A model generated the notes under the pieces. It was given only the letters and a program-made list of their open reading frames with translations, was not told the DNA's origin and did not search any database. From an uncultured Duncaniella sp. (GTDB lineage: Bacteria > Bacteroidota > Bacteroidia > Bacteroidales > Muribaculaceae), in assembly GCA_910578615.1 (NCBI GenBank), contig CAJTRI010000005.1:51175-115174 (forward strand): DNA of 64,000 nucleotides. The letters are read 5' to 3'. The position numbers and the translations under genes are program-made. Positions 43,906 through 51,856 of the stretch are shown here, in pieces (the stretch's first letter is position 1; each line of letters starts with the position of its first letter).

Positions 43906-43954
43906 AGTACAAAAAAATGGTGTAAGTTATGATGCTTAGGGAAAGACGGGTGAA

Positions 43955-43990
43955 ACCGGCAAAAGAGATCGGATGTTCTCTTTTGCCGGT
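43955..43990 (-). terminator. Hairpin between the repeat protein and subtilase genes
   Basis: Perfect 14-bp stem ACCGGCAAAAGAGA / TCTCTTTTGCCGGT with an 8-nt loop, 37 nt past the stop of the 719-residue protein gene on the minus strand. No U-run follows, so it may be a partial terminator or a 3'-end stabiliser. The subtilase begins ~50 nt further on without a clear -7 element of its own, so some readthrough is likely. Confidence 0.5.
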
Positions 43991-44026
43991 AGGAAGTCTG
44001 TGATATGGATCAGGTCGGAGGTAGTA

Positions 44027-46186
44027 TCAACGGATGGCTACCTTGCGTCCGTCTATGATATATAGACCTGCGGGAAGTGACTCTATGTCGGCCTGTGAGG
44101 CTGCGGACTTCACAAGGATTCCTTGCATGTTGTAGACATCCTGACATTTTTTAACAGTGTCGGTTCCGACAGTGCCGATAGCCGAGCGGCGGGAGATGAC
44201 TACTTTGGTGTCGGCGTTGATGTCGGCATTATAGTTACCTTCGTCATCAGGCTCGGCAGCCTGATTGTCTACAAGTACGTTTACATCTGCGTTTTCAGTG
44301 CGGATACGGATGGTGTAACGTGTGCCCGGAAGCACCGATACAGATTCGGCATTGACATCGTGGGTGCGGAAGTAGTCGGTGATGAATTCGACTTCAAGAC
44401 CGTCCTGAATCTCGTTGGTCACGGTTAAAGGCTCTACGGGTGCGGGATAGATCTTGATAACGTCTCCGTTCTGGAAGTTTTCAAGGTCGGGATAGGCTGC
44501 GCCGTACTGCTGCTTGAAGATCTGTACATCGTTCAGATATATTCCGGCATTCTCATCGGGATAGAGACCGATATTGAATGGCATGTCGTATTCGGAATAG
44601 TCGAAGAAGTTATAACCCACCACAGGCGTTATCTGGATCTGCTGGGGTTTGTTCTGCGAGAGTGTGAAACTGGAATATGTCCATCCGTTATCTTCGTTGC
44701 CCGGCCCTTTGGCGAGATACAGTACACCCTTATTGGCGCGTACGAACTCCTCGGTGGTGATGTCTATGGTCATGTCGGCATTGACGTAGATGTTTATCTC
44801 GTCATAGTTGGAGAATGTCTCGCCTGTCGAGGTGGTCACGTTCTTGATTATTCCTGTCGGTGAGGGGACGAGGCGTATAGAGTTGCTTTTTTGTGAGACT
44901 TCTAATACGTTGGTGGTTGCGGTGATGGCTATCGGATTGGCGGTGCCGTAGCCGAAGTATCCTTCAAGCTGTGACGGTTCGTTGCAGTTTAGGGTTACGG
45001 TATAGGTGGGGAGTTTCTCAGCCGTGACGCCGAACTCGTAGCCATTCTCGTTTACGAGGGTGACTGCATATGAACCGTAGGCATATATGTTGGAACCGTT
45101 TTCCGTGAGAGTCACGTTGTATTTGTTGCTGTTGAAGGAGATTCCGAGGGTTGAGCCGAGTTTGACGGTGAAATCGGCGGCCAGCCATTGCTCTGCCGGT
45201 ATTTCCTCGTTGTTTACAGATACCCTGATGGCATCCTCGGTGCCTTCGTTGACAAACGAGAATTTCACAGGAACCTGAATGTCAGGGAACTCGGTATATA
45301 CTTTCACTATGTCGCCGTTGATGGGGCTTACTTGCCACGATGAACCCTGCGGGGCCACATTCTCGCCATTGAGAGTCACCTTATAGAGGTTTGAGCCGTA
45401 TGAGGCGGGGGATATCGATATGGGAAGTTCGGTGGCAGGGTTGAAACGAACCTCGGTGGCAGACTCGGTGACAGGGACGTCCTGATATATGCCCTGACGG
45501 CGGAACACTACCTTGGACGGGTCTCCGTCAACTTCGAGTGTGAAGGCGTCTGTGCGGGCATCGTTCAGGTTATAGGCTTTTACAGTATAAGTAGTCGTGC
45601 CGTCAGCCATGGAGTAGCCTGACAAAGAGAGTTCTGTGGTAGGGGAGTAGACGCGGTTGTTGCCGTCCTGATCGATAGCCTCTGTGATCATGTGGTCAGG
45701 ATGGGCCTTGATATAGAGATATGAATCGTCTGTCATCTGCACCGTCCACTGTCCGTCAATTTGGTCTTCGGCCAGAAACTGCTTGTCGTTCATGTCAAGA
45801 TAGACCATCGAGGGATCGGCCTTGCAGACGAATACCTTTGGCTCTTTCTCGGCAGTTGTGCATGTGATGACGTCTCCGTCGGAGAGGCTCTCCGAATAGA
45901 GGTATACATATGAACCCGGCTCGGACACAAGTTCTGTGCCGTCCTGTTTCTTGGCCGAGACAATCTTGTATCCTGAGTTTGCCCGGCACTGTACGGAGTA
46001 TACATAGGAACTGATGGTGAGTTGCACCGATTTGGAATCCTGTTCCCATTGCATAGATGTGTAGGTGTCGGGATCCTGCACAAACATTGCCTCTGTATTG
46101 TCAGTGACAATAGTCACGGTCTTGTCTTGGGCAATCGCGAGGATGCACATGAGAAGCATTGCGAGTGTGATGTAGAACTTCTTCAT
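44027..46186 (-). CDS. Secreted repeat protein with T9SS-type tail
   Basis: 719 residues, not recognised as a known family. Signal peptide MKKFYITLAMLLMCILAIA (cleavage before QDK). The mature chain is almost all beta, built from about six or seven divergent ~90-residue units, each with a phrase like YKVTLNGE... followed by GDIVKVY or GDVITC near its end. The C-terminus VYNMQGILVKS ... LPAGLYIIDGRKVAIR fits a type IX sorting domain. Probably an adhesin or surface-layer type protein. It has its own promoter and lies upstream of the subtilase/LRR pair, making a cluster of three likely SprA substrates. Confidence 0.78.
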   Translation of the reverse strand: MKKFYITLAMLLMCILAIAQDKTVTIVTDNTEAMFVQDPDTYTSMQWEQDSKSVQLTISSYVYSVQCRANSGYKIVSAKKQDGTELVSEPGSYVYLYSESLSDGDVITCTTAEKEPKVFVCKADPSMVYLDMNDKQFLAEDQIDGQWTVQMTDDSYLYIKAHPDHMITEAIDQDGNNRVYSPTTELSLSGYSMADGTTTYTVKAYNLNDARTDAFTLEVDGDPSKVVFRRQGIYQDVPVTESATEVRFNPATELPISISPASYGSNLYKVTLNGENVAPQGSSWQVSPINGDIVKVYTEFPDIQVPVKFSFVNEGTEDAIRVSVNNEEIPAEQWLAADFTVKLGSTLGISFNSNKYNVTLTENGSNIYAYGSYAVTLVNENGYEFGVTAEKLPTYTVTLNCNEPSQLEGYFGYGTANPIAITATTNVLEVSQKSNSIRLVPSPTGIIKNVTTSTGETFSNYDEINIYVNADMTIDITTEEFVRANKGVLYLAKGPGNEDNGWTYSSFTLSQNKPQQIQITPVVGYNFFDYSEYDMPFNIGLYPDENAGIYLNDVQIFKQQYGAAYPDLENFQNGDVIKIYPAPVEPLTVTNEIQDGLEVEFITDYFRTHDVNAESVSVLPGTRYTIRIRTENADVNVLVDNQAAEPDDEGNYNADINADTKVVISRRSAIGTVGTDTVKKCQDVYNMQGILVKSAASQADIESLPAGLYIIDGRKVAIR

Positions 46187-46228
46187 AGAGTAATGAAAAT
46201 TGGTTTAGAAATAAGCATTGTCTCGCTG

Positions 46229-46259
46229 CAAAAATAAACAAAAAGTTATTTTTATGCAA
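46229..46259 (-). promoter_or_regulatory. Promoter of the 719-residue repeat protein gene
   Basis: Minus-strand TTG (46259-46257), 20 nt spacer, TATTTTTG (46236-46229). Predicted start near 46223, leader about 37 nt. Confidence 0.7.
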
Positions 46260-46328
46260 GGATTTCTTAAAAATAGTTACAAAAATGCCGAATAGTTAAT
46301 TCTGAGGCCTGTGTTGGGGGATGAGGTG

Positions 46329-46736
46329 TCAGGTTTGGAATTCAGAGGCCACATCGAAGCATGGACAAGCCTTTGCCGCAAACTCGTTATGGCCGTGTAT
46401 GGTGGCTCCGGGAAAACGTGAACGCAGCCCGCTCACAAGGGAGCGGATGGACGAACGCTGGGCCTCGGTGCGCGTGTCGGCAGGCGTGACTCCGTCTGTT
46501 TCGAGTCCTCCCACATAGACTATGCCTATTGACGAGGAGTTGTGGCCCGCGCAGTGGGCGCCTGCCTTGTGTTCAGGGCGTCCCGGATTGATAGCCCCGT
46601 CAGGATATATGACGTAGTGGTAGCCTATTCCGGCCCATCCTCTGGCACGGTGCCAGCGATCAATGTCGGAGACAGTGACTTCGCGTCCTCGGGGAGTGGC
46701 GGTGCAATGGATGATGATTTTCTTGATGTCGCGCAT
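46329..46736 (-). CDS. N-acetylmuramoyl-L-alanine amidase (amidase_2 fold)
   Basis: 135 residues, a single zinc amidase domain (PGRP/T7 lysozyme-like) that cleaves the bond between muramic acid and the stem peptide. Zinc ligands visible: His in KIIIHCTATP, His in ATIHGHNEF, and the Cys/Asp of ACPCFDV. RWHRARGWAGIGYHYVIYPDG is the family core. There is no signal peptide, so it is either cytoplasmic until lysis or exported another way; such stand-alone short amidases in Bacteroidetes are often linked to prophage or conjugative elements, but no other such genes are near. Confidence 0.88.
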   Translation of the reverse strand: MRDIKKIIIHCTATPRGREVTVSDIDRWHRARGWAGIGYHYVIYPDGAINPGRPEHKAGAHCAGHNSSSIGIVYVGGLETDGVTPADTRTEAQRSSIRSLVSGLRSRFPGATIHGHNEFAAKACPCFDVASEFQT

Positions 46737-46767
46737 GATGCAGTGTTGAATTAAGGGTTTTACACTG

Positions 46768-46775
46768 CAAAGTTA
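46768..46775 (-). promoter_or_regulatory. -7 element of the amidase gene
   Basis: Minus-strand TAACTTTG (46775-46768), an exact -7 match 32 nt upstream of the amidase ATG, in the 78-nt gap after the S41 peptidase gene. No clear TTTG at the -33 distance. Confidence 0.45.
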
Positions 46776-46814
46776 GGTGTCGGTATGGAGTGTTAAGGTG
46801 CGGTAATGTCGCGG

Positions 46815-47828
46815 TTATTCGCTGAGCAGGGTTATGGCAAGCTCTATGATGGGGTCACGTCCTGCCACGTAGTCGGCAGGTGTCATATCGACGGCACATC
46901 CGGGTGACGGTTCCACTCCGTTTTCGGTGGATTCACGGCGCGAGTCGAGGATTGAACATGCCGAGAATCTTACCGACCATCCGCATGGCAGTTCAGAAGA
47001 ATATGGCATTCCTGAACCTCCGCCGGTGGTGGCTCCCGCAATCCTTACTCCGGGAATGTTTTTCATGACGGAGGCAAAGTTGTTGGCTGCCGAGAAGGTG
47101 GAACGGTTTGTCAGCACTATGACAGGTTTGCCCCAGCGTATGCGTCCGGGTGCCGCAGGCTTGAAGGTAAACGCTCTTGGTTCGGAAAAGTCGTCATGGC
47201 CCGGCCCTGTCTTGTGGGATATGTAGCCGGCTATGAATGGTTCGGTAATGAAGCGGGACACGAAGGTCTCGACATTCGTAAGCGCGCCTCCTCCGTTGTC
47301 ACGGACATCTATTATGAGGCCTCGTGCCGAGGAGAGGAAATAGAGCACGTTGTCGAGATTGCCTTCTCCCACCGGCTGAGAGAAGGACGGATAGTAGAGG
47401 TAGCCAATATTGTCGCTAAGGAAGCCGTAGAGCATTCCCGAGGTCTGGCGGTAGTTATAGTTGAAATAGTTGTGCTCTATGAGGCGCATGGAGAAGTTTT
47501 GTGGATAGTCGCTCCACCATGCGCGGTAATATGATGTGTTGAATGCAGCCGAAAGGTTTACGTGGCCGTCACGAAGCTCATCAAGCATATCCGCGCAGAC
47601 TATGAAAAGCTCCTCACGTGTCATCTCCGGGCCTATCCGCCTTGAATATTTGTCATGGACTGCATCCCAGTCCACCCCTTTCTGGCTGAAAAAGCAATAA
47701 TGCTCGTCAAGGATTGTCCACAGGGCCTCGAAATTGCCACGCGGGTCATCGGCATACTCTTCTATGTCATGGCACGAGGCGAGTGAGAGTGTCATCATGA
47801 CAGACAGGTATATAAGGAGTCTCTGCAT
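46815..47828 (-). CDS. S41-family peptidase lipoprotein
   Basis: 337 residues. Lipobox LASC with Cys19 after a short signal, so it is probably a lipid-anchored envelope protein. The C-terminal-processing-peptidase fold is visible: LLIDVRDNGGGAL-like core (GLIIDVRDNGGGALTNVE), TNRSTFSAANNFASVM carrying the catalytic Ser, and the downstream GATTGGGSGMPYSS loop. No PDZ domain is evident. Last of three genes joined by 1-nt TGATG overlaps with parC. Substrate unknown. Confidence 0.87.
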   Translation of the reverse strand: MQRLLIYLSVMMTLSLASCHDIEEYADDPRGNFEALWTILDEHYCFFSQKGVDWDAVHDKYSRRIGPEMTREELFIVCADMLDELRDGHVNLSAAFNTSYYRAWWSDYPQNFSMRLIEHNYFNYNYRQTSGMLYGFLSDNIGYLYYPSFSQPVGEGNLDNVLYFLSSARGLIIDVRDNGGGALTNVETFVSRFITEPFIAGYISHKTGPGHDDFSEPRAFTFKPAAPGRIRWGKPVIVLTNRSTFSAANNFASVMKNIPGVRIAGATTGGGSGMPYSSELPCGWSVRFSACSILDSRRESTENGVEPSPGCAVDMTPADYVAGRDPIIELAITLLSE

Positions 47829-48676
47829 CAGTAGATGGCGTTAATGATACCGGCCTTTTCCGGGAGGCCCTTTCTTGGATTTATCGAAAGCCATTCGCCG
47901 CTGATCCCTATGGTGAGGGCGTGTGTGAAGTGGCGTGTGACTATGTGGTTGACTTTGGATGTGAGGATTCGGCCGCTGTACCCTATGCGCAGGGCGGTGG
48001 CCCCGAAGTGGAGGTCGGCTGTCAGAAGGTTGTCAAGCCGGAAGCGGTTGCCCCACCATGCACCGTGGACGAGTCCGGATCTGTCGCCGAGATATATCTC
48101 GTAATATAGTTCTCCGTATTCAGGCGCGAAGAAGATACCTGTGACCGGCAGGACGGGATGGTACATTAATGTCACCGGGAGGCGCCAGAGTCTCAGATTT
48201 AATGCCGCGTAGCCAGTCAGGCCTATCGTCCATGCCCCTTTCGCCGAGGCCGGGTTGTTGCCGTTGCGGTTGTTGTAGATGACACCCCCTTCTATGCCTG
48301 TTGATCCTCCGAGAGCGAGGGTCAGTCCCGGCGAAGGGCGCCACTTGTGCATCATACCCCAGTCGGCCGATATGAGCATGCTCCACATGGTGGCGTTGCG
48401 CGCGGGATTGTTGGTTCGGTCTAAGGATATGTTGGCATGGAGGCGCATCGTCCATCTTGACGGGTCGAAACGCATGGCCTGATAGCGGTTGTAGCCAAGG
48501 GCTGTGTGCCAGCCGTTGTATTTTAGCGGGGTCAGGTATGTGTCGGCCAGACGGGAGGTGCCGGCTTCGACTGTATAGGCGGCGAAGACCGGGCGCAGCG
48601 GTTTCTCGGCTTTTTGTGAGAAGGCTGTGAACGAGATGGCGAGGAGCAGGGCCGAGAGCAGAGAGAGACGTGTCAT
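47828..48676 (-). CDS. Outer-membrane beta-barrel-like protein of unknown function
   Basis: 282 residues. Signal peptide MTRLSLLSALLLAISFTAFS; the mature part is rich in alternating aromatic and polar strands (WTMRLHANISLDR, LYYEIYLGDRSG, ALRIGYSGRILTSKV), as in small outer-membrane barrels. It resembles the DUF3316 family from memory, which I cannot confirm. Start and stop overlap the neighbours by 1 nt each (TGATG), so it is translationally coupled between parC and the S41 peptidase; the reason for this linkage is not evident. Confidence 0.75.
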   Translation of the reverse strand: MTRLSLLSALLLAISFTAFSQKAEKPLRPVFAAYTVEAGTSRLADTYLTPLKYNGWHTALGYNRYQAMRFDPSRWTMRLHANISLDRTNNPARNATMWSMLISADWGMMHKWRPSPGLTLALGGSTGIEGGVIYNNRNGNNPASAKGAWTIGLTGYAALNLRLWRLPVTLMYHPVLPVTGIFFAPEYGELYYEIYLGDRSGLVHGAWWGNRFRLDNLLTADLHFGATALRIGYSGRILTSKVNHIVTRHFTHALTIGISGEWLSINPRKGLPEKAGIINAIY

Positions 48677-51372
48677 CAGAATAATCGTTGCTGCCCGGTG
48701 AGTTCGTCGCGCACTTCGTCATCGCTTTTCTCGTCGATGACGTATTGGTTGTCGTCCGAGGTGTCTGGTTCGGTCTCTTCTTCGTTGTCGTCAAGTTCTT
48801 CCGATGGCAGAGGTTCGAGCGGACGCACCTCTGCGAGGTTGAACATGGTGAGTCGTTTGCCTTTGGCCTTGAATGATTTTACTGACACAAATTCCCGTGC
48901 CACCACTTCTATGGAAGGCCGTACCGAGTCGGCGCCCCCGAAGACGATTTCGAAGCGTGCGCCCTCGTCATCGGAGAGTTCGATCAGTGATGATTTTTCG
49001 TTCTCTCCCAGAAAACGCTGGGGCTTGGAAGTAGGTTCGAATGTGAAACGTTTCAGATAAGGGTAGCCTTGGTCGGCATCGTTGAGGATGGCTGTCCATA
49101 CCTTGTGAGGCGAGAATTTCTCGATGCGCAGAATGTTTTCGGGATAATGGTTTGTGGCGTCAAAGGTAGAGGTATAGTATTCCCCGTTTTTAAGTATTAC
49201 GAGCACGAGGTCTCCCGAATTGAACTCGCCAAGATAGTTGCCTCTGTTATCATAGTTCAGTCGGTTTACATCGGGATCAAACCATACATCGCGGCCTCCG
49301 AGAGTCGACCCGCCCTCTTTTTTGAGAGTGAAGCGGTGCACATCGTTGCGGGTCACGATGTTGCCCATGGCTCCGCGTCCTTTGGGTTTCATGGTGGAGA
49401 AGTCGACGTCAAATTGGAGGGTTTTGAGTCGTAATTTGGGTTTGAGAGTTACCTTTACCACCTCTGCCTCGCCGTTGGAATTGGCCGAGAACCAGCAGAC
49501 ACGGCTACCCTGTGTGCCTCGTGTGAGGTCATATTCCTTGTCGCGCGTTATTCCCGTTACAGGGAACCGCTTCATGTAGTATGTGCCTCCTTTGCCGTCC
49601 TGATATATCACGTTGTAGATGGTACGCGAGTCGTTGCGTTTGAAGACGTCCACATGGATAACGCCTTTGCCTACTGAGAGTTTCTCCTGTACCTTGACCA
49701 CTTTGTAACGTCCGTCCTTATAGAAGATGATAACATCGTCTATCGATGAGCAGTTGCAGAGATATTCGTCTTTTTTCAGAGACGTGCCAATGAACCCTTC
49801 CTCGCGGTTGATATATAGTTTTTCGTTGGCTTCGGCTACCTGGGCCGCCTGTATGGAGTCGAAGTTGCGTATCGCTGTCATGCGTGGGAACGAATGGCCG
49901 TATTTGGCTTTAAGCCTTTCATACCACGCTATGGTATATTCGGTGAGACGTGACAGATGGCCGAGCAGTTCCTCTATACGGGCCTTGAATGCGGCTATCT
50001 GTTCATCCTGTTTTAGGGAGTTGAATTTCAGTATGCGCCCCATCTTGATTTCGAAGAGGCGGATGATGTCATCATCGGTGACGGGACGAATGAACGATTC
50101 GGCCCAGCGTTCCAGCCGGCGGCGAATATGATTGACTGCCTCCTGACGGTCACGGCTTTCCTCGTATTCCTTATCCTTATATATGCGTTCCTCGATGAAG
50201 ATGCGTTCAAGGGATGCGAAGTGGAGTTGTTCGCGCACTTCGGATAGCTGTATTTCAAGTTCGCGGCGAAGTATTTCGCGTGTGCCCTCGACATTGTGGC
50301 GTAGGACGTCGCTGACACCGATGAAATGGGGTTTGTTGTCAGAGATGACACAGCAGTTCGGTGAGACCGAGATTTCGCAGTCAGTGAATGCGTAGAGGGC
50401 GTCGATGGTGCGGTCGCTGGATGTCCCCGGCAGGAGGTGTACCAGTATGTTGGCATGTTCGGCGGTATTGTCGTCCACCTTGCGTATCTTGATCTTACCG
50501 CTCTCGAAGGCTTTCAGTATTGACTCTATGAGCGTGGCTGTGGTTTTGCCATAAGGTATTTCGGTGATGGCGAGGGTCTTGTTGTCAATCTTGTCAATCT
50601 TGGCGCGAATCTTTACCGCGCCGCCTCGTTCGCCGTCATTGTAGCGTGAGACATCTATTGAGCCGCCGGTAAAGAAGTCTGGATAGAGTGTGAACTCCTC
50701 CCCTTTGAGGTGGGCTATGGCGGCATCGATGATTTCGTTGAAGTTGTGCGGGAGTATCTTTGAAGAGAGTCCCACGGCTATACCTTCCACCCCTTGTGAC
50801 AGGAGCAGAGGGAATTTGACCGGGAATGTCACAGGCTCTTTTTTGCGCCCGTCATAGCTCAGAGTCCATTCCGTTACCTTGGGATTGTAGACGACGTCGA
50901 GGGCGAACTGTGATAGACGGGCTTCGATGTAACGGCCTGCCGCCGCCCCGGCTCCTGTCAGTATGTTTCCCCAGTTACCCTGTGTCTCCACAAGCAGCTC
51001 TTTCTGTCCGAGCTGTACAAGTGCCTCGTAGATCGAGGCGTCTCCGTGGGGATGGAACTGCATGGTATTGCCCACGATGTTGGCCACCTTGTTGAACCGT
51101 CCGTCATCAAGAAGTTTCATTGAGTGGAGTATGCGCCGCTGCACGGGTTTGAGACCGTCGTCGATATGCGGGACGGCACGTTCCAGAATCACGTAGCTCG
51201 CATAGTCGAGAAACCAGCTCTGGTACATGCCGCGCAACTGGTGGCGCACGGTGTCATTGGTGGTATCGACAATGATTCTGGGGTCGTATTTGACGGGAGA
51301 CACTTCTACCGAAGGGTTCTCGTCAATTTCTTCGGGGATGAATTCGTCTGTGATGTCGTTGTCGTTGCTCAT
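48676..51372 (-). CDS. parC: DNA topoisomerase IV / gyrase-type subunit A
   Basis: Type IIA topoisomerase breakage-reunion subunit, 898 residues. Seen: VPHIDDGLKPVQRRILHSM (~67-85), the quinolone-region FHPHGDASIYEALV (106-119), and the catalytic Tyr148 in AAGRYIEARLS. The C-terminal domain is a divergent beta-pinwheel without a clear GyrA box, which favours ParC over GyrA. The end is a ~60-residue acidic tail (DDNEEETEPDTSDDNQ). No parE is in the window. First gene of a three-gene operon with two envelope proteins. Confidence 0.92.
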   Translation of the reverse strand: MSNDNDITDEFIPEEIDENPSVEVSPVKYDPRIIVDTTNDTVRHQLRGMYQSWFLDYASYVILERAVPHIDDGLKPVQRRILHSMKLLDDGRFNKVANIVGNTMQFHPHGDASIYEALVQLGQKELLVETQGNWGNILTGAGAAAGRYIEARLSQFALDVVYNPKVTEWTLSYDGRKKEPVTFPVKFPLLLSQGVEGIAVGLSSKILPHNFNEIIDAAIAHLKGEEFTLYPDFFTGGSIDVSRYNDGERGGAVKIRAKIDKIDNKTLAITEIPYGKTTATLIESILKAFESGKIKIRKVDDNTAEHANILVHLLPGTSSDRTIDALYAFTDCEISVSPNCCVISDNKPHFIGVSDVLRHNVEGTREILRRELEIQLSEVREQLHFASLERIFIEERIYKDKEYEESRDRQEAVNHIRRRLERWAESFIRPVTDDDIIRLFEIKMGRILKFNSLKQDEQIAAFKARIEELLGHLSRLTEYTIAWYERLKAKYGHSFPRMTAIRNFDSIQAAQVAEANEKLYINREEGFIGTSLKKDEYLCNCSSIDDVIIFYKDGRYKVVKVQEKLSVGKGVIHVDVFKRNDSRTIYNVIYQDGKGGTYYMKRFPVTGITRDKEYDLTRGTQGSRVCWFSANSNGEAEVVKVTLKPKLRLKTLQFDVDFSTMKPKGRGAMGNIVTRNDVHRFTLKKEGGSTLGGRDVWFDPDVNRLNYDNRGNYLGEFNSGDLVLVILKNGEYYTSTFDATNHYPENILRIEKFSPHKVWTAILNDADQGYPYLKRFTFEPTSKPQRFLGENEKSSLIELSDDEGARFEIVFGGADSVRPSIEVVAREFVSVKSFKAKGKRLTMFNLAEVRPLEPLPSEELDDNEEETEPDTSDDNQYVIDEKSDDEVRDELTGQQRLF

Positions 51373-51392
51373 CGGTGGGTTGGTTGTTCTCG

Positions 51393-51400
51393 CAAAGATA
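51393..51400 (-). promoter_or_regulatory. -7 element of the parC operon
   Basis: Minus-strand TATCTTTG (51400-51393), an exact -7 match 21 nt upstream of the parC ATG. No TTTG at 19-21 nt. The rest of 51401-51635 shows no gene, only AT-rich sequence and one short hairpin (TGCGGAG/CTCCGCA, 51503-51520). Confidence 0.5.
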
Positions 51401-51635
51401 GTAAAAAAATGACAAAAATCCTATTGTTTGTTTCAACTTGCAGTTTTTGAGAGTGTTGGCGTTATGATTGGCCGTTTTGCTTAAATCGGAGCCGAGGAGG
51501 ACTGCGGAGTATTCTCCGCAATATGGCAAAATGATACAAAATCGGAATAAAACTGGCATAAATCTATAAAAACCCTTCAATATGGCGTTGAATGCGCAAA
51601 ATTTTGTTAAAAACAAAGAAAAAACATTCTCAACA

Positions 51636-51667
51636 TTTGCACAAATCCTCAAAAGGCCCTACCTTTG
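51636..51667 (+). promoter_or_regulatory. Promoter of the short RNA gene
   Basis: TTTG (51636-51639), 20 nt spacer, TACCTTTG (51660-51667): a perfect consensus match. Its predicted start (~51672) is about 70 nt before a strong intrinsic terminator, with no protein gene between. Confidence 0.8.
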
Positions 51668-51671
51668 CAAC

Positions 51672-51740
51672 GTGTTTTTCATGGTATTAGATTTAAGGTT
51701 AACAAAAGATTGGTTGTCGAGACGACAATCAATTTTTTTT
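51672..51740 (+). ncRNA. Putative small RNA (promoter-to-terminator unit)
   Basis: About 70 nt between a perfect promoter and a strong terminator hairpin. The body contains ATTTAAGGTTAACAAAAGATTGG, split as a core (AAGGTTAACAAA) just before the terminator stem. From memory, very similar phrases recur in Bacteroidales genomes, and a Bacteroidales-1 RNA defined by such a promoter and terminator has been described; I cannot confirm that this is the same family. A 23-codon ORF from ATG 51681 runs through the terminator stem to TAA at 51750 and is probably not a real protein. It could also act as a leader for a distant transcript, but the next plus gene is 1.7 kb away. Confidence 0.6.
51709..51740 (+). 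terminator. Intrinsic terminator of the small RNA
   Basis: ATTGGTTGTCG (51709-51719), loop AGA, CGACAATCAAT (51723-51733): 11-bp stem with one G-U, followed by eight T's (51733-51740). Confidence 0.88.
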
Positions 51741-51770
51741 GTATGTACCTAAGCCTTATATTAACAATTA

Positions 51771-51836
51771 AGAGTAAACGAGCGCACCCCCGTATTGCTG
51801 TCTGAACGGCATTACGGGGGTGCGCTCGTTTACTCT
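51771..51836. terminator. Long hairpin at the end of the DeoR gene
   Basis: A perfect 24-bp inverted repeat (51771-51794 with 51813-51836; core GAGCGCACCCCCGTA) whose 18-nt loop can form five more pairs. It starts 20 nt after the DeoR stop on the minus strand and 31 nt after the small RNA terminator on the plus strand. No T-run on either side, so it may act as a terminator through its stability, or as a 3'-end barrier. Confidence 0.6.
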
Positions 51837-51856
51837 AATAAAGTTCTGAAATGACT

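Noticed and set aside
51681..51752. 23-codon ORF inside the small RNA
   Set aside because: It runs through the terminator stem and the T-run, so most transcripts would end before its stop; it has no Bacteroidales-like composition evidence. Kept as a note only.
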